A stretch of 64,000 nt of DNA, taken from Odiellus spinosus (Eukaryota; Arthropoda; Arachnida; Opiliones; Phalangiidae). Under the pieces are notes generated by a model. The model was not told the origin of the DNA. It saw only the letters and a program-made list of their open reading frames with translations, and ran no database searches. The number at the start of each line of letters is the position of its first letter. The stretch's first letter is position 1. The DNA lies in contig OY987227.1 of NCBI GenBank assembly GCA_963920705.1, forward strand, positions 3,253,526 to 3,317,525. The letters are read 5' to 3'. Positions 11,786 to 21,414 of this stretch are shown in pieces. Position numbers and translations under genes: made by a program.

Positions 11786-12711
11786 GGACCGGGCCGAGCT
11801 TTCCATGTTTGAAAATTTCAACGGGCTTGGACGGTTTTCCCCTTCACATCAAATCAAAGAATAGCAGCTTATAACAACAATTGTGACATTGGGACAAACT
11901 ATTAGTACAATAAATTAAGGTATGTGCCTATTAGAGCAGTTCCTATTAGCGCAAATCCCATTAGCGCAGTTCCTATTGCCCAGTTTCCCATTAGCGCGGT
12001 TCCCATTTGTGCCTTCCCCATTTGCGCAGTTTGCCTTTAGCACAATTTCCCATTAGCGCCATTTCCCATTTGCGCCGTTTCCCATGCTAAAATAAAGGAA
12101 AGTGGTACTACTAAATTACAAATTTTTCGTTTAGGTAAAGCTCATTTGTTAATTAACTTTTAGAAAATATCGTTTTTGAACGTAATTCATTGGTTTAGGT
12201 TAGGTTAGTTAATTCTAAATTAATAATACACGACGCTTAATCGAATATGAATTCAATTCATTTATGTTTTGATAATATGTAAAAGATACCAACTGGCAAC
12301 CGCGCTAAATTTGGTTATTTTATTCCTACTTGACTAACAGTCCAACTTTTCATGTCCCCACGCCAAAGCCTCTCGGCTCTCGCTCTCCTACTCCTATACC
12401 TATAAAGTTCACCAAATTTAAGCGGGGGAGGGGGCTTCTCATTCTGTCTCACTCAGTGACTTTCCCCCTAGACTAGAAGTTTCTATTCCTAACTTCCTAT
12501 AGCTTAAGTTTTGTTTTACGTAAAAGTCGTAAGCCACGTGTTATTTTTCGGGCCCGAGCCGGACCGGGCCTATACAACCTCGGAATTTCCAATCGGGCCG
12601 GACTGGGCCTACAATTCCAATCGGGCCGGGCCCCGGGTTTCGGGCTTTTTTCATTTCTAAACCCCGGGCCGGGCTCGGATCGGGCCTGAAAAAGTCGGCC
12701 CGTGCAGGTCT
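11786..12711. mobile_element. Insertion of about 0.93 kb bounded by GGGCC-rich sequence
   Basis: Copy 2 of repeat B lacks this block. Both edges are rich in CGGACCGGGCC / GGGCCGGAC words (11777-11835 and 12548-12705), which form a degenerate GC-rich minisatellite. The middle contains a degenerate 16-20-bp array (11935-12090) built from CCCATTAGCGCAGTT-like units, and a GGTTAGGTTAG motif at 12197. No protein is recognised, and the mechanism and exact borders are uncertain. Confidence 0.5.
11935..12090. repeat. Degenerate tandem array of CCCATTAGCGCAGTT units
   Basis: About eight imperfect units (CCCATTAGCGCAGTTCC, CCCATTTGCGCCGTTTCC and similar), 16-20 bp each. A comparable degenerate array of CCCAAT words is at 22035-22165. 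Confidence 0.75.
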
Positions 12712-13254
12712 TTGTATTCGTCTTCGCTGAAACAATTAAGCTTTCATTAAGAGACTAGATTGGATTTCCACTATATCTATAATATGTAATAAGAAAGGCA
12801 ATGAGAAGAGATAGATGGGTTTGTGGCTTCGTACGTGCTGCAAAAGAAGGTTGAACAATTGTAAAAAACGTTGATAAGGCTAAAGCGCAGCTAAGAAAGC
12901 ATTGGGCGACTAGATTGGATTCCCTCTACCCATAATATATCTTAACCAAGGCATTGGGCGACTAGATTGGATTCCCTCTACCTATAATATATCTTAACCA
13001 AGGCAAAGATAAGAGATATATGGGTTTGTGGCTTCGTAAGTGCTGCAAAAGAAGGTTGAACAATCGTAAAAAATATATCTAATTAAATAGAGGCAATAGA
13101 AAGATAGACAGAATTAGATATTAGTAATAGAGCGAAAGGTAAGAAATACACAATACGTCATTGTTTATAAAAGATAAGAGAGCGCGTAGCAATCTAGGCA
13201 TTGTTTTCAATACAAGACGGAAAATAAGTAAAGTGTGCGTGGAAACCTTTTTGT

Positions 13255-13545
13255 CAATTTTTAGCTAGACCCAACCCTAGTCTAGCTACTATATTCACTG
13301 CGGCGTTGGCGTTGGCGTCGGCGTTGGCGTCTTGCAAGAAGACGAAATACGTCATCGAATCGAAAAACTTTCGTCCGAGTGAACTTTTAGTTCACGGAGA
13401 GATTCTGTCTGTTACGTCATCGAATAGGAAAACTTTCGTCTTCTTACCTCTCCGAGTGAACTTTTAGTTCGCGGAGAGGATCTGTCTGTACGTGACGTCA
13501 GAAGAAGACGTCATCACCCACGACGCTTGACCCTCCAATAGAATT
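13255..13545. repeat. Dispersed repeat C, copy 1, with GGCGTT/GGCGTC hexamers
   Basis: Shares with 47815-47950 the order AACCCTAGT, CTGCGGCG, a run of GGCGTT/GGCGTC hexamers, then GCAAGAAGACGAAATACGTC. Inside it a roughly 70-bp segment (TACGTCATCGAAT to GAGAG-x-CTGTCTGT) is repeated twice. The sequence AGAAGAAGACGTCATCACCC closes it. Confidence 0.65.
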
Positions 13546-13699
13546 CGCATATACAGTTATTAGCTTCTACCATGCTGTAAACGTACATCCACCACAGCTC
13601 ATTGAAGAGCAGCAACCGTTACTCGCTTGCTAGTTCATAATGATAAACAAACGCCTTATATAGTATCTTTTGGATTCGCGTCTTTTTTAGCCATCTGAG

Positions 13700-14326
13700 G
13701 TGATAGCTTTTACTGAATTGAAACGTAACATTCCTTTAAATTAAAATTAAAACAGATTAAATGATTTAACTTAATCTAAAAACCAATGTTGCTGAAACTT
13801 AAATTTAATATAAAAGATATTTTCTTATAGGTTGATTAGATAAAGGCGTGTTTTCACGGGTGTTCAAGATAAAATGAATTAATAAATTTTAGATATTATG
13901 GTGCGTTTTCACGGGTATCCAAGATAAGACGATAAAAATTAGATGTAAAGGTGCCTTCACAAGGGTATCCAAGGTAAAAATTAATAAAGATTAGATATAA
14001 AGGCGTGTTCGCAGGGTATCCAAGATAAAATGACTTAATAAAGAATAGATATAAAGACGCGTTTCCAAGATAAAAATGACTTAATAAAGAATAGATATTA
14101 AGTCCCGTTCGCACGAGTACCCAAGATAAAATGACAAAGATAATATATAAATGCCTGTTCGCACGGGTATCTAAGTTAAAAATTAACAAATATTCGATAT
14201 GAAGCCACGTTCACACGGGTATCCAAGATAAATTAATAAAGATTAGATATAAAGCCGCTTTTACACGGGTATCCAAGATAAATTAATAAAGATTAGATAT
14301 AAAGACGCGTTCACAGGTAGCCAAGT
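13700..14326. repeat. Tandem array E (forward), 45-60-bp units with CACGGGTATCCAAGATAAA
   Basis: About ten degenerate units of the pattern TTCACACGGGTATCCAAGAT, AAATTAATAAAGATTAGAT, ATAAAGCCGCG. The reverse-complement version forms a second array at 15775-16290, and single copies of the motif sit at 30515 and 31180. The first 130 bp carry the tail shared with the Penelope-like remnant. Confidence 0.8.
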
Positions 14327-14872
14327 TGAAAAACCTGATTTGAAAAACCTGATTTGAAAAACCTGATTTGAAAAACCTGATTTGAAAAACCTGATGTGAA
14401 AAACCTGATGTGAAAAACCTGATGTGAAAAACCTGATGTGAAAAACCTGATTTGAAAAACCTGATTTTAAAAACCTGATTTGAAAAACCTGATTTTAAAA
14501 ACCTGATTTGAAAAACCTGATTTGAAAAACCTGATTTGAAAAACCTGATTTGAAAAACCTGATTTTAAAAACCTGATTTGAAAAACCTGATTTGAAAAAC
14601 CTGATTTGAAAAACCTGATTTGAAAAATCTGATTTGAAAAATCTGATTTGAAAAATCTGATTTGAAAAATCTGATTTGAAAAATCTGATTTGAAAAATCT
14701 GATTTGAAAAATCTGATTTGAAAAATCTGATTTGAAAAATCTGATTTGAAAAATCTGATTTGAAAAATCTGATTTGAAAAACCTGATTTGAAAAACCTGA
14801 TTTGAAAAACCTGATTTGAAAAACCTGATTTGAAAAACCTGATTTGAAAAACCTGATTTGAAAAACATGATT
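14327..14872. repeat. 14-bp minisatellite, about 39 units (GAAAAACCTGATTT)
   Basis: Units are GAAAAACCTGATTT with homogeneous variant blocks: CTGATG near 14393-14440, CTGATTTT near 14465-14570 and AATCTGATTT from about 14620 to 14770. Because 14 is not a multiple of 3 and the unit has no stop on the minus strand, three long Phe/Ser-rich minus-strand frames are open. They are not genes. The unit is close to the GAAAAACACGATTT units at 48.8 kb. Confidence 0.95.
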
Positions 14873-15239
14873 CGAGTATTTTACAGAGATGATGGTTAGG
14901 AAAAAGTACATAGCCCACAAGACAAGCGATAAAATGCGCCAAATTTGGGGAAAAACTTGGCCACCAAGTGCTGTAAAGGAACACTGGTTTGTCTGTTCAA
15001 ACAAGGAAAATACACACGTGCTATGCTATTGTTTAAAAAAGATGGAATGTATAGCTTTCTACGAATGGTTTTGATACAAGTCGGAACTGCAGAACTATTT
15101 TTCTAGCTTCTCCTCCTGTGCCAACCCGAGTTAATGAGCTCTGATTCTGATTTATTTTAAAAAAGCCTTTTTGTTCGTTTCTTTATTTCTTTGGTATCAC
15201 GATGGAGACCACTTTTATTAACCTGAAGTAGGGTTAACG
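14873..15239. repeat. Dispersed repeat sequence related to 35.5-35.9 kb
   Basis: Starts GAGTATTTTACAG, as at 35806. Contains CTCCTCCTGTGCCAACCCGA and GTTAATGAGC-CTGATTCTGA, matching 35512-35560 and 35820-35850. It leads directly into repeat A. Confidence 0.6.
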
Positions 15240-15640
15240 TATTTAAATTCATCACTTCAATCCACAAAAAACAAACAGAAATTATACAAAAACGTAGCTT
15301 TTCTAAAAAAGTGCATTTATACCCAACGATTTTCGACCAAAGCCGTAAAGGTACAGAAATTAAAAATTAAAAACTGGGAAGGGTCAGAAATTAAAAGTTC
15401 AAAACCGGGAAGGGTCAGAAATTAAAAATTCAAAACCGAGAAGGGTCAGAAATTAAAAATTCAAAACCGGGAAGGGCCAGAAATTAAAAATTCAAAATCA
15501 TGAAGGGTCAGAAATTAAAAATTCAAAACCGTGAAGGGCCAGAAATTAAAATTTAACGGTTAAAGAAATAAGAAAGCCACAGTCTAAGAAATTAAGAAGT
15601 TTTACTTTTAGATATTAATATGAATAAAAATTAAACAAAA
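15240..15640 (+). repeat. Dispersed repeat A, copy 1, with internal 30-bp tandem expansion
   Basis: Carries the family marks ACAAAAACGTAGCTTTTCT, AGTGCATTTATACCCAACGA and CGACCAAAGCCGTAAAGG. About six tandem 30-bp units of CAGAAATTAAAAATTCAAAA plus CCGGGAAGGG follow (15351-15550), then AACGGTTAAAGAAATAAGAA. Other copies are 16400-16815 (reverse), 35945-36200 and 60413-60680, where the 30-bp motif is present only one to three times. Confidence 0.85.
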
Positions 15641-15642
15641 CA

Positions 15643-15770
15643 AGATGGTCAAGCCCAATAAGAATAGCTACACCAATAACACTTGAAACCAATGACACTT
15701 CATTTTTCCCCTTTTCACTTAACTTTTTCATTTTTCCACTTTTTATTTTTATATCTAATCATTATTAATT
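15643..15770 (+). repeat. Dispersed repeat K, copy 3 (flank of the 22-bp satellite family)
   Basis: Begins AACAAGATGGTCAAGCCCAA and continues through an AGCTACACCAATAAC segment into degenerate CATTTTTC/CACTTTTT sequence. This is the same order as at 17596-17720 and, reversed, at 46780-46966. Confidence 0.6.
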
Positions 15771-15774
15771 TATC

Positions 15775-16290
15775 TTGTGAACGCGGCTTTAAATCTAAAA
15801 TTTATTTATTTTCAACTTATAAACCCGTGTGAACGCGCCTTTCTAATCATTATTAATTTATCTTGTGAACGCGGCTTTATATCTAATCTTTATTGTTTAT
15901 CTTGTGAACGCTGCTTTATATCTAATATTATTTATTTTCAAATTATTAACCCGTGTGAACGCGCCTTTATATCTAATCTTTATTAATTTATCTTGTGAAC
16001 GCGGCTTTATATCTAATATTATTTATTTTCAAATTATTAACCCGTGTGAACGCGCTTTTATATCTAATCTTTATTAATTTATCTTGTGAACGCGGCTTTA
16101 TATCTAATATTATTTATTTTCAAATTATAAACCTGTGTGAACGCGCCTTTACATCTAATCATTTTATATTTTCAACTGATAACCCCGTGTGTTATTAATT
16201 TTCTAATTGTTAACCCGTGTGAACGCGCCTTTATATCTAATCTTTATTAATTTATCTTGTGAACGCGGTTTTATATCTAATATTATTTAT
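15775..16290. repeat. Tandem array E (reverse), about ten units
   Basis: Alternating units with TTATCTTGTGAACGCGGCTT and TTAACCCGTGTGAACGCGCC plus TATATCTAAT linkers of AT-rich sequence. It is the reverse complement of the array at 13700-14326. Short open frames across it (LTRVNAPLYLIF-type) are repeat translations. Confidence 0.85.
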
Positions 16291-16399
16291 TTTATTCTAC
16301 GCGAGCTTCTACGCGAATGCTTGATTTTCGCGAATTTCGTCATTTCCAACGGCGGCGAATCACCGAATGTAATAGCTACATTTTTGGTGTAGCTAAAAA

Positions 16400-16815
16400 G
16401 ATGTATAAATTGGGCCTATGGAAATTTTAAATTATGTAGTCATTCTACATATAGTAAAATCCACCGGTTATTTGTTTTACGCCACCTCTATATATGTAAA
16501 AAGTTTCCTTGTCCATTAGTCAATTATACTTTTACAACTTTCGATAGGCCGAATTTATACGTCTTTTTTTTTTTTTTTTTTTTTTTTTTTTGTATAATTC
16601 ATATTAATATCTAAAAGTATAACTTCCTAATTTCTGTGGCTTTCTTATTTCTTTAACCTTTAAACCTTCACGGTTTTGAACTTTTAATTTCTGACCCTTC
16701 ACGGTTTTGAATATTTAATTTCTGTGCCTTTATGGCTTGGTGGACCATCGTTGGATATAAATGCACTTTTTTAGAAGAGCGAAGAAAAGCTACGTTTTTG
16801 TTTAATATGAGTGTA
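16400..16815 (-). repeat. Dispersed repeat A, copy 2 (reverse orientation)
   Basis: Reverse complement of repeat A. It has a poly-T (16564-16591), then TTTCTTATTTCTTTAACC, two CACGGTTTTGAA-type units, a GCACTTTTTTAGAAG block and AAAGCTACGTTTTTG. With copy 1 it forms inverted arms around array E (15.24-16.82 kb). Confidence 0.8.
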
Positions 16816-16924
16816 GATGACAAGATGATGGTTCTTAGGGCCACAGTAGATACGCGACGTGACGAATAGCTTCGCCGTAAATTGCTACATAGATGCGTAT
16901 AGGTACTGAGTAGGACTATGGTAC

Positions 16925-17430
16925 TCATCAAACCCTAAAACACTCGGTACCAAACCCTGAAATACTCGGCATCAAAATATAAAATACTCGGCACTAAACC
17001 CTGAAATACTCGGCTTCAAAGTATGAAATACTCGTCACCAAACCCTGAAATACTCGGCATCAAAATATAAAATACTCGGCACCAAACCCTGAAATACTCG
17101 GCAACAAACCCTGAAACATTCAGCGTGAAAACCTGTAATACTCGGCATCAGACCGTGAAACATTCGGCAACAAACCCTGAAACATTCAGCGTGAAAACCT
17201 GTAATACTCGGCATCAGACCGTGAAACATTCGGCATCAAACCATAAAACACTGGCCATCAAACCTTAAATACTCGGCATAAAGCCATGAAATAATACCCG
17301 GCATCAAACCATGAAATAATACTCGGCATCAAACCATGATATGTATACTTGGCATCAAACCATGAAATATACTAGGCATCAAATCATGAAATATACTCGG
17401 CATCAAACCATGAAATATATACTCGGAATT
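16925..17430. repeat. 22-23-bp tandem array of ACTCGGCATCAAACCATGAA units
   Basis: About 22 imperfect units such as ACTCGGCATCAAACCCTGAA with a short AT spacer. A longer block of about 65 bp (CATTCAGCGTGAAAACCTGT to GACCGTGAAA) is repeated at 17116 and 17177. It is non-coding. Confidence 0.85.
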
Positions 17431-17701
17431 AAACCTTTAAAGACTCGTATTTCCTTAAAAAAGTATAAGCTCGACGTGCAATTAAAATTTAGCGAGTTTT
17501 ACTTTAAAAAAGTTTCGTCGTTCGTCTAGTCAAAGCTTTTAGTCGCCTATTCGCAATAATTTGCTTAAAAGGAACGGGTTCGAGATAAGGGAAAATAACA
17601 AGATGGTCAAGCCCATCGATAAGCCACACCGCATATGGTATAATGCTACCGTAGGAAATTGCCTTAATGAAAATTAAAATTTTTTGTGCACCCATGTTTT
17701 A
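17431..17701 (+). repeat. Dispersed repeat K, copy 1: flank of the satellite
   Basis: From about 17598, ACAAGATGGTCAAGCCCATC and AAGCCACACCGCATATGG lead to TTTTTTGTGCACCCATG, then straight into the 22-bp array. The same flank, reversed, precedes the four-copy array at 46.8 kb. The sequence at 17431-17597 is unassigned. Confidence 0.7.
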
Positions 17702-19993
17702 ATTTTTCAATTGAACCTTTTTCATTTTTCAATTGAACCTTTTTCATTTTTCAATTGAACCTTTTTCATTTTTCAATTGAACCTTTTTCATTTTTCAATT
17801 GAACCTTTTTCATTTTTCAATTGAACCTTTTTCATTTTTCAATTGAACCTTTTTCATTTTTCAATTGAACCTTTTTCATTTTTCAATTGAACCTTTTTCA
17901 TTTTTCAATTGAACCTTTTTCATTTTTCAATTGAACCTTTTTCATTTTTCAATTGAACCTTTTTCATTTTTCAATTGAACCTTTTTCATTTTTCAATTGA
18001 ACCTTTTTCATTTTTCAATTGAACCTTTTTCATTTTTCAATTGAACCTTTTTCATTTTTCAATTGAACCTTTTTCATTTTTCAATTGAACCTTTTTCATT
18101 TTTCAATTGAACCTTTTTCATTTTTCAATTGAACCTTTTTCATTTTTCAATTGAACCTTTTTCATTTTTCAATTGAACCTTTTTCATTTTTCAATTGAAC
18201 CTTTTTCATTTTTCAATTGAACCTTTTTCATTTTTCAATTGAACCTTTTTCATTTTTCAATTGAACCTTTTTCATTTTTCAATTGAACCTTTTTCATTTT
18301 TCAATTGAAACTTTTTCATTTTTCAATTGAAACTTTTTCATTTTTCAATTGAAACATTTTCATTTTTCAATTGAAACTTTTTCATTTTTCAATTGAAACT
18401 TTTTCATTTTTCAATTGAAACTTTTTCATTTTTCAATTGAAACTTTTTCATTTTTCAATTGAAACTTTTTAATTTTTTCAATTGAAACTTTTTCATTTTT
18501 CTATTGAAACTTTTTCATTTTTCTATTGAAACTTTTTCATTTTTCAAACGAAACTTTTTAATTTTTCAAACGAAACTTTTTCATTTTTCAAACGAAACTT
18601 TTTCATTTTTCAAACGAAACTTTTTCATTTTTCAAATGAAACTTTTTCATTTTTCAAATGAAACTTTTTCATTTTTCAAATGAAACTTTTTCATTTTTCA
18701 AATGAAACTTTTTCATTTTTCAAATGAAACTTTTTCATTTTTCAAATTAAACTTTTTCATTTTTCAAACGAAACTTTTTCATTTTTCAAACGAAACTTTT
18801 TAATTTTTCAATTGAAACTTTTTAATTTTTCAAACGAAACTTTTTAATTTTTCAATTGAAACTTTTTCATTTTTCAATTGAAACTTTTTCATTTTCAAAT
18901 GAAACTTTTTCATTTTTCAATTGAAACTTTTTCATTTTTCAATTGAAACTTTTTCATTTTTCAATTGAAACTTTTTCATTTTTCAATTGAAACTTTTTCA
19001 TTTTTCAATTGAAACTTTTTCATTTTTCAATTGAAACTTTTTCATTTTTCAATTGAAACTTTTTCATTTTTCAATTGAAACTTTTTCATTTTTCAATTGA
19101 AACTTTTTCATTTTTCATTTGAAACTTTTTCATTTTTCAATTGAAACTTTTTCATTTTTCTATTGAAACTTTTTCATTTTTCTATTGAAACTTTTTCATT
19201 TTTCAAACGAAACTTTTTCATATTTCAAACGAAACTTTTTCATTTTTCAAATGAAACTTTTTCATTTTTCAAATGAAACTTTTTCATTTTTCAAATGAAA
19301 CTTTTTCATTTTTCAAATGAAACTTTTTCATTTTTCAAACGAAACTTTTTCATTTTTCAAACGAAACTTTTTCATTTTTCAATTGAAACTTTTTCATTTT
19401 TCAAACGAAACTTTTTAATTTTTCAATTGAAACTTTTTCATTTTTCAATTGAAACTTTTTCATTTTTCAATTGAAACTTTTTCATTTTTCATTTGAAACT
19501 TTTTCATTTTTCAATTGAAACTTTTTCATTTTTCTATTGAAACTTTTTCATTTTTCTATTGAAACTTTTTCATTTTTCAAACGAAACTTTTTAATTTTTC
19601 AAACGAAACTTTTTCATTTTTCAAACGAAACTTTTTCATTTTTCAAATGAAACTTTTTCATTTTTCAAATGAAACTTTTTCATTTTTCAAATGAAACTTT
19701 TTCATTTTTCAATTGAAACTTTTTCATTTTTCATTTGAAACTTTTTCATTTTTCAATTGAAACTTTTTCATTTTTCTATTGAAACTTTTTCATTTTTCTA
19801 TTGAAACTTTTTCATTTTTCAAACGAAACTTTTTCATTTTTCAAACGAAACTTTTTCATTTTTCAAACGAAACTTTTTCATTTTTCAAACGAAACTTTTT
19901 CATTTTTCAAACGAAACTTTTTCATTTTTCAAACGAAACGTTTTCATTTTTCAAATGAAATTTTTTCATTTTTCAAATGAAACTTTTTCATTT
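17702..19993. repeat. 22-bp satellite, about 104 tandem copies
   Basis: The unit is CATTTTTC, a variable four-base core (AATT, TATT, AAAC, AAAT or ATTT), then GAAACTTTTT or GAACCTTTTT. Roughly the first 27 units are a nearly invariant AATT + GAACC block. The rest are GAAAC units whose cores recur in the order ATTT, AATT, TATT, TATT, AAAC(n), AAAT(n), indicating higher-order structure. There is no coding capacity, since every frame is interrupted on both strands. Confidence 0.97.
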
Positions 19994-20280
19994 CTAGTGT
20001 TTTTTATGTTTGGCATCCTCCATGTTTTTTTTTTTATGTTTGGCATCCTCCATGTTTTTTTTTATGTTTGGCATCCTCCATGTTTTTTTTTTTTATGTTT
20101 GGCATCCTCCATGTTTTTTTTTTTAAGTTTGGCATCCTCCATGTTTTTTAAGTTTGGCATCCTCCATGTTTTATTTTTTTTTTTTTTTTATTATTTTTGA
20201 CATCCTCCGTGTTTTTTATGTTTGGCATCCTCTATGTTTTTTTTAATGTTTGGAATCCTCCATGCTTTTAAAGTTTTTTG
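19994..20280. repeat. 25-28-bp minisatellite with TTTGGCATCCTCCATG
   Basis: About ten units of TTTGGCATCCTCCATG separated by T-runs of varying length, directly abutting the 22-bp satellite. The open plus-strand frame across it is a repeat translation. Confidence 0.92.
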
Positions 20281-20372
20281 GGAATTGCTTGGCTTAGTCA
20301 TACGCGACTTCTTGTTTCTTCGTTTAAAAAAAAATATAATATATGTAGAAGTTCTGGCAATATTGATTCATA

Positions 20373-20470
20373 GTTGCGTGGCCGAGCAGTTAAAGCCGTC
20401 AAATATATACCATTATTATAAAATTTAATAATCCAGGTTCGAAATCCTGGTTCGATTCCTGACGGGGGCC
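20373..20470 (+). pseudogene. tRNA-like sequence (pseudogene or SINE head)
   Basis: TGGCCGAGCAGTTAAAG fits a pol III A box (Ser/Leu-type D arm). GGTTCGATTCC at about 20449-20459 is an exact B-box consensus, and a second TTCGAAAT loop with a CCAGG/CCTGG stem precedes it. The acceptor arms do not pair and the middle is AT-rich, so a functional tRNA is unlikely. It may be a SINE promoter. Confidence 0.5.
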
Positions 20471-21135
20471 GAAAAAAATGTAAATGGTTGGATTGATGGC
20501 AAATGAGTATACGAAGGACGTTCCTTAATTGTATTAATGTAATTAACATATAATTTAAAGCTATTTGCATTATTTGTGGTTTAAACCTACGCGATTACTC
20601 ATTTTTCTACTCGATGACATCTGACTTCAAACAGCCCGGTACATAGTAATAGCCTACACCACCACCCGTTGGGTTTTTGGTGTGGCTAAAAAATGTTGTC
20701 TCGGCTTATGGTGATTGGCGGCGATTTGGAGGCGCCAAAGCTTGGGTGCCTTTTGTCATCCGACGTCACCAACAACGATAATTTTTATATGTCACGAGTT
20801 TATTCCACAAGAAAAAACTGTATCTATTTCATTGAAAGGGTTAAAAATGAATTAAAAAAATGAAAGAAAAAATGAAGAGAATATAGAAGTGCGCAATGAT
20901 GAAAGCTCTAGTTGTGTCATTCTTAATTTATCATAAATTTCGCCCGGATTTTAAGTTTCAGTCTTGTAGGGAAAACTATTACATTATCTCTCTAATAATA
21001 GGAAGATAGCAAGGGGGCCTTGAAACATTATAGGATTCTATCTCTCTACTCGGTGATATCCAACTTAACCTTTATAGTGAGATACACCTATACAGCGGAT
21101 ACACCTAAATAGAGATTACATAATTCCATGAACCT
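20471..21135. other. Unannotated intron sequence
   Basis: AT-rich, with a GGTGTGGCTAAAAAATG word that recalls 16385. No gene or array was seen. Confidence 0.4.
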
Positions 21136-21414
21136 AGGACTATTAACATTTAATGGACACTCATTTTAATTTATTAAGATGAAAAAAAAATCCTGGGGTT
21201 CATAAGCGCTCTCTAACGGTCCAAACAGTGTGGGCAAAAGTAGGCATTATCAGTCTTCGTGGATGGATGCTGTGGATAACGTATATGTACTAACACGCGC
21301 ATTTGCTAGTTGCTACTTTTGCCCGTACTATTTTGGCCTTTAGAGGACGCTAATGAACGCCAGGTTTTGTAATTCATCTTTATCTATTGAAATAGTTGTC
21401 TATTATTAATAGTC
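21136..21414. mobile_element. MITE family G, copy 1 (about 280 bp)
   Basis: The arms are inverted. The left runs AATTTATTAAGATGAA, CCTGGGGTTCATAAGCGC, TCTAACGGTCCAAACAGTG; the right is the reverse complement, with TTTAGAGGACGCTAATG, AACGCCAGGTTTTGTAATTC and ATCTTTATCTATTGA. Related copies are at 33862-34120, 39526-39660, 41400-41590 and 56236-56510. The tip is near GGACTATTAATAATAGACA. It is non-coding. Confidence 0.8.

Larger units (their letters stand above)
11483..13250. repeat. Dispersed repeat B, copy 1 (split by an insertion)
   Basis: The segments 11483-11785 and about 12712-13250 match, in order, 34141-34908 (copy 2). Shared marks are ACCCAGTC followed by TTTCCCTATATGAGGC, a poly-T, GTCCGACCACTGT, AAAGGCGGGGAGGGAAAC, and later GGGTTTGTGGCTTCGTA and TGCTGCAAAAGAAGGTTGAA. 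In copy 1 a segment around GGGCGACTAGATTGGATTCC is itself tandemly repeated (12903-13010). It has no coding potential and its class is unknown. Confidence 0.7.

Noticed and set aside
14467-15004. Three overlapping minus-strand open frames of 133-169 codons with FKSGFSNQVFQIR repeats
   Set aside because: They are translations of the 14-bp minisatellite in three frames. Open reading follows from a stop-free unit whose length is not a multiple of three.
17702-20275. Possible CRISPR-like array
   Set aside because: Units are contiguous with no unique spacers, and the setting is a eukaryotic intron; it is a satellite.
20373-20470. Functional tRNA gene with intron
   Set aside because: A- and B-box motifs exist, but the acceptor arms do not pair and the T-arm is duplicated, so only a tRNA-like pseudogene or SINE head is supported.
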